A stretch of DNA of 64,000 nt, taken from positions 32,150,767-32,214,766 of the forward strand of contig NC_049980.1 in NCBI RefSeq assembly GCF_000003815.2, in the 5' to 3' direction. Of this stretch, positions 27,701-39,400 are shown piece after piece; positions within the stretch are counted from its first letter, which is position 1; each line of letters starts with the position of its first letter. This stretch comes from Branchiostoma floridae (taxonomy: Eukaryota; Chordata; Leptocardii; Amphioxiformes; Branchiostomatidae). A program made the position numbers and the translations under genes. The notes below the pieces were generated by a model, which saw only the letters and a list, made by a program, of their open reading frames with translations, made no database searches and was not told the DNA's origin.

Positions 27701-30700
27701 TCCTAGGTGTAAAAAGAAATGCCAGTAACCTCGCTACTAGAGCGGAGCTAGGAAGATTCCCTTTGTGGATCGAGGCTTTCAGCAGACTATTTTCTTATTA
27801 CCGTAGATTAACTAGAGAAGTACCGACAAATAGCCTACAATATGAAGCATTTCTTGTACAACAAAATCTACACGGACACAATGTACCATGTTGGCTGTCT
27901 AATGTAAGTAAGATTTTGGAGGAGTCAGGTTATGTATACCTATTGCTAAACCATGGTCGTAATGTATCCTTAATTCAGTCCGAAGTGAAGCAAAGACTGA
28001 AGGACATTTTCCTTCAAACCTTTTACTCAGGACTGAACTCCACTGGTAGAACGGAAAACCAAGGAAACAAACTAAGAACATATAGAAAAATCAAACATAC
28101 CTACGAAAGAGAACAGTACCTTAATATTCAGAATTTCAACCATCGCCGAGCCATGGCTAGATTAAGAATCAGTGATCATCCCCTACAAATTGAAGTGGGA
28201 AGATACAACCAGACTCCTCCGAATAATAGACTCTGTACACTTCGTAACTCCAACCGTATAGAAAATGAAGTCCATTTTATATTAGAGTGTTCTTTATACA
28301 ATGATGTACGCCACTCTTTTACCAATGCTCTCAATGTTGATACACAATGTAAAGAGTTACCAACGACAATCTGTTTGTACATATAATGACAACCACAGAC
28401 AACTTTGTACAACACAAACTCTGTGAGTTCGTATACACATGTTTTACGAAAAGGGAAGAGGCATATAAACGTTAGATATAGTGATAGCATTGCTTCAGAT
28501 GTATTGTTTACTCACTTGTAATACTACATGTAATAGTACTTAGTCTTTAGTATCCCATCATGGGATTTGCTGCATTTAGCCCACATGGGCAGGAATATGC
28601 AAATAAAGATCATTCATTATATACTATATACAGTCGCTTCTAGCTCTGACATTCATTATACACTATATACAGTCGCTTCTCTGTGTTTCCGTCTGGGAAC
28701 CCTGACCATCTTAACCTCTGGAATCGTCCAAATTTTGGACGCAGGCGCTGATTGGTCCCAACGTATGAGCGAATTGTGGAATGGATTCAAGCGCTCATTC
28801 GAAGAGGCCTTCAAAAACCGGACAGGCCCTCCGTCTGCTCGTGGGAGGCCTGTTGTCATCGAACAAGCGCTCTAGAACCCATTCCTACATTCGCTCATGG
28901 CGTTACCACCAAACGGTTTGAATGCGTAAGTCTCCAGACGGATAGCAGAAGCGAACATAGGAGCAAACTACTATCCGGATGGTACCCAGGCTATCCCTCC
29001 CCTTCACAACTATGAAAACATCAAGTTTGTCTGTCATCAAGAATTACAAAAAAAAAAAAAACATTTTTTTTTCATTTGCAGTGATATCTTACTACGTATA
29101 TGTCTTATACACTATAATGTTAAGTTCGACCACAAAATTAAACATATTTCACAGTAGAATGTCCTCTCCTTGTAACATATATTCAGACTTACTCGTTGTT
29201 GGTGTAGCCAGTTTTCTGCAGCATCTTGCCGTGCACGAAGGCCACGCCCCTGGTGCCCCCCTCCCACAGGGTCACCTTCCCGCCGCGCAGGGGGTAGTTG
29301 TTGCCACTGGCAATGATCCAACCGCCATTCTGGGGAATGATTCATATATACACTTTCAAATGTCCTACATCGATAAGCTGTAGGGCTGGCATCAATTAGG
29401 ATTTTACCGCTGGCAATGATCCAACCGCCGTTCTGGGGGAATAATTCATACTTTTTGAAATGTCCTAATTCTGTCAGCTGTTGGGCTGACATCAATTAGG
29501 ATTCTAACATGGTCAATATTGACCGAAGGGGGCCATATAGCTAGTTCATGATCTTTAGAAAATAAGACTATAGTATCTGTAGATGTATATACTGACAGGT
29601 TACGTGTTAAATTTACTCTTCTGCGTAAAAAAATCAAAATCCAATCGGAAACAAGATGACGTCGACACAACATTAAAATCAAACATGGCAGCCCCCATGG
29701 ACGTCAACGAAAACAGTATAGGTTTTGCAGACCCAAATCTGAAAAGAGCATATAGCTTACAGTGTCAATACTTTACAGGCAACTGGGTAGCATTTATAAA
29801 AAAAGACTGTTACGTCAGTGGTGAAGATCACGAGAGTGTTGTCCCATAATCCCGCGTTCTTCATCGCCATTGTAACGTTACCGACAGCCTCGTCCAACGC
29901 GCTCACCATTCCTGCAATCATTCATAGGAAGTCAATGAAGGTTTGAGATCCAGGTAATAAGACACACGATATAAAATTTACTCAAGCAACTCTCTTATAA
30001 ACTATTAGAAGTTTTAGATTAAAACCTAAACATGATATACACAACTGTATATTTTGTATCAGAGTACTAGTAATGCATTACTTACCGAGAAGTTTTCTCC
30101 TGTTTTCATTTTGTACGTTCATGTAGATGTTTTCGAACCGTTCGGGAACCTGCGAATGATCGGGAATCTCACATTCATTCAGTTCAAGGCATATTTTTTG
30201 GTCCCATTTTGGCACTAGGGACTAGGTGAGGTGAGGTGAGACACATTTCTCAAAACACATATGCGTAGTAGCTACAGAACTGGATTTCGAAAAAGCAGTT
30301 ACAACAGTAGTTAAATGTTTAAGTCCTTCCGCACCAGATGATGCATCGGGCGGCGCCTATCTTCGTTTTCATAGTCCCTAGGCCGCACAACTATATGTAC
30401 AATCACTGAAGCAGAGGGCTAGCGCATGTTTCCTCAAATGCGAATGCCAAGCAGCCGACTCGACTCGGGATTGAACTCACGACCTACCGAATGCAAGGCG
30501 AACAGTCTACACACTTGGCCACTGTACCTGTTACAGTAATATGATATGATTATATTTCAGTCCTGACCTCTAAAGGCTCATGCACGTTCTGGAAGGGCAG
30601 GTACAGGAACAGCGGTGTGTCCGCGGGGTGCTTCTCAATAATGTCCACCATCCGGTCAGTGAAGAAGTACTGCGGGGAAGAGCAATGGTTTTAGAGACCT

Positions 30701-33700
30701 GTTCTCTTATACATAACTGTACTGAACAAATTAAGGAGACTCTTTTTACACAACCATTGCTTTATTCTCACCAACATTTCGGTGACCGTCTGTCACCTTC
30801 TTCAGGGCAATTCTGACTGGTTCACATTGTACTACAGGACAGGTGTCGCTACTTCTTGTGTAAAAGGTGTCTCTTTATTCAGTGACGTACCAACCTGATG
30901 ATTAACCTATTCACGGGTGCATGGCTGTGCTGTCATCGATAATATTTTGTTGTTCTGTATGTAGCCTCGTAGTGCTATTTTCTATATTTAGTAGTTATTA
31001 CTGGTTGCCATGCATTGTATCTTGTGCGACTGTTGAGCAATTAAGTTCATTCATTCATATTATGCTTGTCTTGCTGATCATAGGTCACCAAAAACAAGAC
31101 TCAAAAGCAGCTTGAAGGTATGGCGCGTAAATACAGTTCCTGATTTCATTTAACTATTCAATAAACACCTGACTTTTGTACAGGTGTTGAAAGTTATAAA
31201 GAATTTTATTATCATAAGCACATTAATGGAGTTTCACTCACAGTGCCGTACTGGCCATTCTTTGTGTTCACGACTTCTTTGTCGTCTCGCAGGTCCAGTC
31301 CACCAGCTAAACAATGGAAATGAAATACGTTACAGACGGTCAAAGGATGTCATGATTATATTTGAACCACTCCAATAGGTAGTTCATCTAAGAGGCCAAC
31401 AAGGCGTTAATTTGAATTTGGCGACACAGAAATGGAATAGCATTTTGGCAAAGGGTTTTGTGGCGATATATCAGAAAAGTTTTAACTTTTTAACTTTATA
31501 AAGCGCAATTTCACCCGTACAGCAATGTTCCTACTTGAAAGCTTGTACTTGACGGTCACATATACGTCTTAGGTCGTCGTACAATTTTGATGTCGTAGGA
31601 TTTTCATAAGTTCTGTGACAAGAATCAAAGACAGCCTTTTAGGTAACAATACAGCTTACATTTTCACGACACGGGCACGACTATTGCGATTGTACGGCAA
31701 TCGCAGGCTGTTTCTGACCGCGCCCTACGGTATAGCACTTCTGGTTGCTTGCGTATGTTGAATCAAGGAACTCATTTCATTGTTTAAATGTATGTATTCC
31801 TGATCGGCTGAAGACGAGTAAATGAATGATTGTGTAATTGTATAGTAACGTTAGTTGTAAGATCTTTACCGACAACGTGAGTGTAGTAGTCCTCATCTGC
31901 ATTGTAGTAGCCGTAGAAGGAATCGAACCCGCGGTAGGTCGGCGTGTACTTCCAGTTGCAGAAGCCAAGATGCCACCTGGAACAGAGAGGAAGTATTTGT
32001 ATGAAAATATTTGAAACATATAACATGCACTAATCGCCATGTGCCTATGATGCTGGTGTATTGTGACCAGAGGCAGATTTGTCTGTAGCCTGAATGCCAG
32101 TCTGTTTCCAGGACCTACGCCAGTACGAAAATTCCCACAAAGGCACAGTCAAACCTGTACAACTGACCACAAACACCTCTGAGATTCTAAAGGGTCTCAC
32201 TCATGTGAGCTGTGGTAACATTTGATTTGGGTACGTTGACAATAAAGTAGAGGAGGTAGCTGGCTTTTGTAGGCCCTGCAGTTAGAAACAACCTTGCATC
32301 AAGCCTGTTTGTGGATTAGAAAGCTACAGATATAGAAACCTCACAACAACAGACTTACTTGCCAACCATGTGAGTGGCGTACCCCAAGTCCTTCAGCTTC
32401 TCGGGCAGGAAGGTAAAGTTGTACGGGATGCCCTGGGCCTGCTGGGGCAAGAACACCAGGTGCTGCAAAACAAAAGAAACAAAACGAAGTTCAAAGATCT
32501 CAGTGAAAAATTAAAAACTCGTATGTCTTGCTAACTGTCATTCATTAGTTATGCAAAATTGTTTTAATCATCATATAATTAAGGGTTAATGACCCTCCCC
32601 GACCCGAGGTGGATATGGTGTCATAACGCCTGGTCATTTGTTATAACCTCCGAATAAAACCACCGAGTGAGCGAGGCGGGTCATTAACGTTATTATCATA
32701 TAGCCTACCCAAACTTGCAAACTCCTGTATGACGCATAGATCCCTTGGTCACCTCTGACCTCTACTTCCTGTCACTTAGCGTTGGCAACCCTGACCTTAA
32801 CATGGTGTCGCTCTACGGTTACCGCTAGTAGCCTATGAAAATACTTCATGGAAAAAACGCAAACAGACATAAAACACATTTAACACAAAACGCTTCATAA
32901 TTTGGATATAAAATTCCCAACCTGAGACCCCGCATGGTACGGATAATACCCGGTCATGAAGGCAGTTCTGGACCTGCGGATGACAAGTAGAGAACATCAA
33001 TGTAGGGTCAATTTGTTGGTGGGCTTACTTAGAGACCGAAAGATCAACGATTTTAACCCTGACTACTGTCTCGCAGGCGACTTGCTCCTCACTAGTTAGA
33101 GACTTAGTAAGAGACATGAAAAGTTCAGTCTTCAACTAAAAATGATATTATACTTGCCCAGTGTAGAAAATATCTTTTTATATAACTATCAGCAGGTCAT
33201 TCGTCGTAGGTAGCCGTATGGGATTTGTCAACCGGTCGATGAATTGGCTGATTGATTAATTGGTTGATTCTGGTGGCGTAGCTCACGTGAGATTGATTGG
33301 TGATTGGTTGGTTGGTTGGCTGACTAACTGAACGATTGGTTGATGCCTACGGCGTACAGACGTAGTTAAAGTAAGAATGATTGATTGATTGAATGATTGA
33401 TATTGACGCCGTGCGGACGTGGTTGACGTAAGAATGATTTCTTTATCGAATTATTGATTTTTTGATTGACTTATTGATCGATTGATCGATTTATTGAAAC
33501 TGACGGGGTGCAGACGTAGTTGATTCAAGATTGATACCAACGGCGTTCTGACGTGGTTGACGTGAGAATGATTTATTTATTGAATTATTGATTCATTGAT
33601 TGATTTATACATCGATTGATCGATTTATTGAGTTATTGAAACTGACGGCGTGCAGACGTAGTTGATTTCAGATTGATTGATTGGTTTATACTAACGGTGT

Positions 33701-35118
33701 TCTGACGTGAGAATGATTTATTTATCGAATTATTGATTTATTGATTGATTCATTGATATATCGATCGATTGATCTATCTATTGATTGACTGATACTGACG
33801 GCGTGCAGACGTAGTTGACGTAAGACTGGTTGAGGATGACGCCTTCGTGAGCCAGCTTGTCCAGAACAGGTGTTTTGACGTCAGGATTGTGCCAGCCTAC
33901 GTCATTCCAGCCTGGACGCACAGGAGAGACAGGTGAGTCGTTTTGCAGGTAAGGAAGTACACGCGACAGAAACGGCTCTAGTTATGCTTAACAGCTCGTT
34001 ATCGGCAATATCAAATAATAAATATGTTACATAATGCTTGTAAGTAGCAAAAGTCCAAGAGAACACCTCGCCGAGCACATGAATACATGGCAAATAGACA
34101 GAAGACTAGAAAGCTTAGGGAACATAGAGCATGCTTGCTATTATATGCCTACCTAGCTTCTCCTTGAACCAGGATTACTTCCCAGGACAACATGAATAAA
34201 AATGCACTTTCTCGCCGGCTCCAGAGAATGTTTGAAGTAAATTCTAGTCGAAACCTCGTAAATGTTCTCCTACTTTCTACCGGTACATCACGAATGAGGT
34301 ACATCGGTGTATCATTACCCGTGAAGCTCACTGGGACCTTTGAAAGTACATAAGTGTGTGAAAGATTACAATGTTTGTTTAGCTCAGTCCTCAGCGGTAC
34401 AGGGATTCTGTATTTGTACAAGACCAAAGTCCGAAACATTTTGTAACAATGTAGCAAAAGCTCACATCTCCCCCTTAGACACACAAGCACACACAGACAC
34501 ACACACACACAGCGTACATTCCAATATCATAGATTTTTCTGATATTATGATCAAATTAGACTAATTTTGAACAGGTTTGCTGTACAAAACGGAAGTATAT
34601 CTGACCTGTTGAGAAGGGTGACCACGCCCCTTTTACGTGACCCCTACATTACTAAAAATTCCAGCAAGCATAAATGGAGTAAGGAATTTCCCAAGCAGCC
34701 TTCGGTACCCCTGCTTCTCATATTGAGTCAATCAGTCGAGCTTGATGCTCTGGCTTAGGGAGAAGAGTTGCTGCTACAGTGAGAGTTAGCCCATAACTGC
34801 TTCGTGGGGGCTTGCATTAAGCAAGCTCTATACAAAATAACTTATCATATTGATATTCTTGGTGTATCAAGATATTCTACAACAATTTTCATTTTAAACG
34901 GTAACATCTGTGACGGATTCCCATACCTACGTACGACTCCTTACTTTCTGGCAGACCAATGCATCAGGCTGCCAAGTACGGTCCTTACCTAGATCGTCGG
35001 CAACGATGAAGAGTATGTGTGGCTTGGTGGCGTTCTGACTTCCGTCTTGTGCGGACACCAGGCCCACCAGGGCCCCGGTAAGGAGCAGCAGTGGAACACG
35101 CAGCATCATGGTGCTCAT
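24697..35118 (-). CDS. Arylsulfatase (B/I/J type), complete, 14 exons
   Basis: Secreted or lysosomal sulfate-ester hydrolase, probably acting on sulfated glycans. Exons in transcription order: 35118-34989, 33911-33800, 32973-32922, 32462-32359, 31976-31870, 31306-31242, 30669-30568, 30149-30086, 29911-29814, 29329-29193, 27299-27241, 26607-26490, 25818-25688, 24869-24697. Sum 1452 bases, 483 residues, all joins in frame, close to the usual ARSB length. A signal peptide ([16 protein letters not shown]) precedes [12 protein letters not shown], which carries metal-binding Asp pairs. The sulfatase signature [11 protein letters not shown] holds the Cys that becomes formylglycine (about residue 79); an intron splits it after CTP. 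Also present are GKWHLG (about 132-137), VHEPLE and [15 protein letters not shown] and [14 protein letters not shown] align with the ARSB/I/J subfamily. The ATG at 35118 is followed in frame by another at 35109. Substrate cannot be read from sequence. Confidence 0.95.
24822..25595 (-). repeat. Tandem array (about 105 bp, 8 copies) of the last-exon splice acceptor of the sulfatase
   Basis: On the + strand each unit starts CTTGTCCGGCATGGAGTCCG and runs through TGGGGTCATCTGGA and TAGGTTACCCC to GACGTTAGGTGCAG. Units begin near 24822, 24928, 25034, 25141, 25247, 25339, 25447 and 25556. Read on the - strand, each carries a 3' splice site followed by the start of the last exon ([17 protein letters not shown]). 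The copy at 24822-24869 is the real exon start. Confidence 0.92.
25597..25680 (+). repeat. (GTGA)n microsatellite
   Basis: About 20 GTGA units directly between the eighth exon-edge repeat and sulfatase exon 25688-25818. On the - strand this is (TCAC)n immediately downstream of the splice donor. Confidence 0.95.
26325..26385 (-). pseudogene. Duplicate of the 3' part of sulfatase exon 12
   Basis: This stretch matches 26490-26550 at roughly 80% by eye. On the - strand it reads [16 protein letters not shown], against [16 protein letters not shown] in the real exon. The frame stays open and a GT follows CAAAGTCGA, but the acceptor side is poor. It is either a decayed duplicate or an alternative exon. 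Confidence 0.6.
26972..27139 (+). repeat. 28-bp tandem repeat in a sulfatase intron
   Basis: About six copies of a unit TTTCTTTATTCTCTTGAAGA followed by AGACTGCA or AGACTGAT. Confidence 0.9.
27420..28620 (+). mobile_element. 5'-truncated non-LTR retrotransposon with C-terminal reverse-transcriptase region
   Basis: The frame running from about 27425 to 28386 encodes the end of a LINE reverse transcriptase. It begins [17 protein letters not shown], continues [17 protein letters not shown] and [13 protein letters not shown], and ends at TAA 28384-28386. A 3' UTR ends near 28620 in AATAAAGATCATTCATT. The catalytic palm motif (YADD type) is missing, so the copy is dead. It lies antisense inside the sulfatase intron between exons 10 and 11. 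The 3' end recurs at 1709-2070. The subfamily (CR1/L2/Jockey-like) is a guess. Confidence 0.88.
28673..28954. repeat. Foldback element next to the LINE insertion
   Basis: The outer ends CGCTTCT (28674) and AGAAGCG (28953) pair. Interior blocks also pair: ATGAGCGAATTGTGGAATGG with CCATTCCTACATTCGCTCAT, and GTCTGG with CCAGAC. A 40-base direct duplication (ATTCATTATA...ACAGTCGCTTCT) precedes it at 28612-28680. Confidence 0.65.
29312..29510 (-). repeat. Tandem duplication covering the acceptor edge of sulfatase exon 10
   Basis: Two copies of about 100 bases (29305-29405 and 29406-29510). Both contain TGGCAATGATCCAACCGCC, TTCTGGGG, AAATGTCCTA and GGCATCAATTAGGAT-like sequence. On the - strand each has a splice acceptor followed by NGGWIIASG. 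The copy ending at 29329 is the one that extends into a full exon. Confidence 0.85.
30415..30535 (-). mobile_element. tRNA-derived SINE-like element
   Basis: On the - strand an A-box-like TGGCCAAGTGTGTAG and a B-box-like GAGTTCAATCCC are about 40 bases apart, beginning near 30533. Inside the sulfatase intron between exons 7 and 8. Boundaries approximate. Confidence 0.5.
30915..31060 (+). mobile_element. LINE 3' end remnant
   Basis: TTGCCATGCATTGTATCTTGTGCGACTG and a following GCAATTAAGTTCATTC resemble the tail at 47170-47225. Only non-coding 3' sequence is present. Confidence 0.45.
33200..33800 (-). repeat. Array repeating the sulfatase exon 2 donor edge, with (GATT)n spacers
   Basis: A 25-base unit (+ strand GGCGTGCAGACGTAGTTGAC then GTAAG) recurs at about 33351, 33408, 33505, 33542, 33647 and 33695 before the genuine exon end at 33800-33824. 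On the - strand the unit encodes SYVNYVCTP followed by a GTCAGT-type donor in several copies. Spacers are degenerate GATT/ATCG tetranucleotides. Confidence 0.88.
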
Positions 35119-35386
35119 GTCAGGCTAGTCAACGTAAGTCTGAAACGGATACCAGCCCTAACATTTACAGACTGAAAACAAACTGCACAGGTACCAGTCA
35201 CCAGACCGATATGATTGTCACGTGAATTAGGGAACTACACGTTTTGAGGTGGATGTTCTCTCGGTTGTTGACCTGTAGTGGTCGTTACCCTATCAACCCA
35301 TATTACAGCCCAGCGCGAGTAAGGGAAAAGTTTAATCATTTTAACCTCCAAATGTATACTCATTTTAACCTCCATTTTAACTAACC

Positions 35387-35454
<68 letters not shown>

Positions 35455-36409
35455 TGTGTGTGTATGTGTGTGTGCGTGTCCGTGTGGGTGTCTATGTGGG
35501 TCTGCCTGTCTACGAACGGCTGGATGGATTGATTGATTGATTGATTTCATACTTGGTGTGTTGGTGGGGTGTGACGAACCTTGGACATTAGTAGATTTCG
35601 GGCCCCCAATCGGCTTACCTTGGTATTGCAGCGGAACTTCCGTTTTTTCTATCTCGTGTACTGAACAATTTATGGACAAGCCAAGGGCCCGGCCGCACCC
35701 CAAAATAGCCCGGTAGCTGTAGGGTGCGCAGGGGTCACGCACGGAAGTGCAGAAAAACAGTCAACTACCCGAAGGATTTTCCAAATGGGATAATAAATTG
35801 ACACATTGATGATAAAAAGCTGTCATGTTTTATCTCTGATTAAAATTTGTGATGAAACGGATATGTAACAATGTACGACAAAGTCGGGTTCCATTACTTT
35901 TTTGTGAGATGAGCCTTAAACGCTTGTTACTTTGACTTAGACGCTTGTTACAAAATCCACTCATACAGTCTAAACGTCTAGGTATAGCGTTACAAGATCT
36001 TGTACATATTATTCCACTATTATAAGAAACCTTTACAGTCAATACGCAACTGAAGGCCGAGAGTAAATTTACAAATTTCAAGCAGCGTCTCTCTTAATAG
36101 CTTTCATCTTTGAAAGAAATATTTTACTTGCTACAATATATACACGTAGATATTACTCTCATTAGTTGACATTGTATAGTCTCATCATGCCAGACAACAC
36201 CTGCAGTATTGTTAACGTCAGATCTGCCACAAGCAAAGGTCGGCATTACGCGTGCGAAAGCTTGCTACGTCATAACAACGCGCAATCTCTATCTCTACCA
36301 GACTTTATATTTTTAAAAATGGTTGATAGAATGATCTCAGCCTATGACATTATTCTTGAAGATCGCATCATTTCTAAAATCACATGGCATCATTTGACCA
36401 ATGACTACG
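35119..36409. other. Intergenic region between sulfatase start and gene B stop
   Basis: No coding sequence supported. It holds the sulfatase 5' flank with a (GT)n tract at about 35385-35480 and a (GATT)n run at 35528-35545. A moderately GC-rich block lies at 35600-35740 and could contain promoter sequence. No TATA box is assigned. Confidence 0.5.
35385..35480 (+). repeat. (GT)n microsatellite upstream of the sulfatase
   Basis: Nearly pure GT dinucleotides with occasional A, about 270 bases upstream of the sulfatase start codon. Potentially Z-DNA forming and length-variable. Confidence 0.95.
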
Positions 36410-39400
36410 TCATTTTCTAGGTAATTCAAAAGCCTGATAGTAGCTTCGCATCACATTCTCTGCGACTTTTCTCTCCTTCATGGCCCGTGTAAGAAGGTCC
36501 AGTCGAGTCAAACGATCATCCAGTCTTTCCGATGCCAGCATGTCATCCTCTGTAAAACATCGTCATCGCGTCAGAATGAGACGAATAAACACCTACGCAG
36601 TTACACCACAAGTAGGAATTATGCATGGTGATGCCGACTTTATCTGCATTTAAATATGCATTTTATGACTTAATATGGACACACTAGGATGGGTGTCTTA
36701 ACCACCTTGGTGTTGTATTAGGATATCAAAGTTTATTGCAAATTCCTGCCCTAAGGTTGATCGCAAGTAGCAATAAAAAGCCAAACAAAAAATGAACAAT
36801 GATATAACATTTCAATACCCTAGTGTAAATGTTGACTCCGGGTATTACTTCTTCTAAGTGGAGGCTTGACTTACCCCGACTTGCAGAGTTTGCCAGACCA
36901 AGGAAGTTAGAAAGCCTCCTCCACAAATCTCCAAGAATCTCCCTATGTTCCGGAGGCGGCGTGAAGCCTCTCATGACCAGAAGTGCGTCATTAATGATGG
37001 CCACCAGGATGTTGATAATGATGATGAAGACGATGCACAGATAAGTGTACAGGAACAAGGGCCCGATGATTCTACTGGTGCTTAGAATTTCATCAAAATC
37101 GAAAATTCCCAGTGAACAGAGGAAGAGACTCTTCCCTGAGGCGGCAATCGAGGAGTATTCCTGTAAAAGGCATATCACTCATCAATATATACTCATCAAG
37201 GCATATCACTTATCAGTCAAGGAGACGCAAACGCAAAGAGAAACCGCAACAGGGGAACCCCTCTGCCTTCATATGTCCAAACTGTGTCCGCGACTGCCAT
37301 GCCAGGATCGGCCTACAGAGCCACAGTAGACGCTGTCAACCACCGTGACCTGATACAGAGCGCTACCATCATCTGCAAAGATGGAAGGATGCCTACTCAT
37401 CAAGAGTCTTGCGACTGTTCTTCCTTATGGTTGACTTACTTTGTGTCTTTTGACATCGACACTCTTTTATCTTTGTGCTTTATGCACTATCTTATTTATT
37501 TGCGTTGTCTGCTTAATAAATGCAATACAGGGGAAATGATGTATGTTAGTAAGTTACCGGGCACCCTGTACTGTCCTAAGTTTGGTCCTAACGTTAGAGC
37601 AGTAAAGGATGTAGACATATGCCAAGTGTCAGTGATGATAGAAATACCGTTCCCAAGAAAACGGGAACAATAAACGGAAATAACCTGTCCACACCTGTAT
37701 TTTCAGCCCGAATACCAAGTGTCCCAGCTGCACGAATGACAGAAACAGGAAGGTGAAGTAGACGGCAAAGCCCGTGACCTCTGGTAGCATCCGCCGTAAT
37801 GACGTCATCAAGACAGACATGAGCGGGTTGAAGCGAAGGAGGCGAAGAAACTTTGAGATGTTGATGAAGGCGACGGTGGCCACTGTCCAAACAAACGCCT
37901 GGTTCCAGAAGGAAGCAAGATCGAAGCTGATGAACTTCGACGACTCTAAATAAAAGAAGTAAGAAAAAGAGTTGTATCGTGAATGTACACTACTCAATAC
38001 ACGTTTCAAAAAAGCTATCTAACGTCATAGATTTCAATGTAGAATGTCATGATCATCATATCAAGCATCTCTAAAGCAAATAAATCATACCATACAAACA
38101 GAAGTTATTACCATGATGACGAAGTAACTTGTCCATGGTATTCCTCGATGTAATGTAGTCTACGGCGAACACGGCAAATGCGCTGAAAGAAACCAGGATG
38201 TTGACAATCTCGAGAAAGTTCCACGGTTGTTGGCAGTATCTTTTTCCTTGTTCCTTCATCAGTTTTACTTCCCTGTACAGCGTGTACAGGAAACACGCCA
38301 CGTAAAGGATGTGCAGAGCCAGGATTATATACCCAGCTGGGCCCACGAACCGATGTAAGCGATAGGTCCGGATAGAACGGGACGACACCGCCCCTCCCAT
38401 GTTGAGGAACTCCACCGTGTACGACATCGTGCTGAAGAAGTTGATGTTGGCGTTATAAACCGTGAACTCTACAACGACAGCGCGTGTATAGCGATCAATC
38501 CAGTCGGCTTCCTTCAGGTCAGCGATGACAGCGAGGGCGGTATCTATGTTTCTGCCTACTCTGGCAACATAACCTCCCGATCCGTACGTGGCAATGTCTG
38601 CCATCACGGGGAGCTCGCCTCCAGAGTCGGGGATCTGGTAGGTCCAGGGGGATTGCTCATGGAAATCTTCGGACGAATTGGAGGCGGAGAGGAGTCTCCA
38701 TCCGGGCAAAAAGTCTCGCGTTTCCCCATCTGAGAAGGAGTTCCCGCTGTTGCATTCCTGGTTCAAGAACAGGCTGGTGTAGCGCTGGTGAAAGCCACAG
38801 GATCCTTGAAGTGTGCGGAAGAAGATATCAAGTTTTACATTTATGTATTAATATACGTTCTATGCAAAAAATATGGTTTGATAAAAAAATCACTGAAAAA
38901 AGGGCTTTGTACATATTCAGCGTAATCATTTCTTTTTCAATATTTAACTTTTTCTGAAATATCACTTTACAGTCAGGGCTGTCATCAGCCAACGCTGACG
39001 TGATGAATGTACCTTTAGACCGACAGAATGGACCACTAATGCATCCAGCATACTGCAATTAATTTAATCACATTCTACTAAAGAAGAATGCTTACTGGAT
39101 TTAACTCGTATCTGCTTGAAGCGTGCAGCTCCGATCCTGTAAGAAACGGCGTCACTGATGAAACGCTTCCGTCTCCAACCGAGTTTATCACCGTTGTAAT
39201 GTTGGTCCTGGAACAGACCCGGAACAAGGACATCGCGTGCCCACGACCAATAGTCATCCGCCGTTTGGATCTGTGAACAAATAGCTATTGTAAGAGTTTT
39301 ATCTTGGAAAAAGTATCCACGCAGACACATAGTAGAATTATGTGTGTGTGCATGTGTGTGTGTGTGTGTGTGTCTCTGTGTGTGTGTGTGTGCGTGTGTG

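Noticed and set aside
27420-28386. Reading the 297-residue frame as a host gene
   Set aside because: The sequence is the C-terminal region of a LINE reverse transcriptase, truncated at its 5' end and lacking the catalytic motif.
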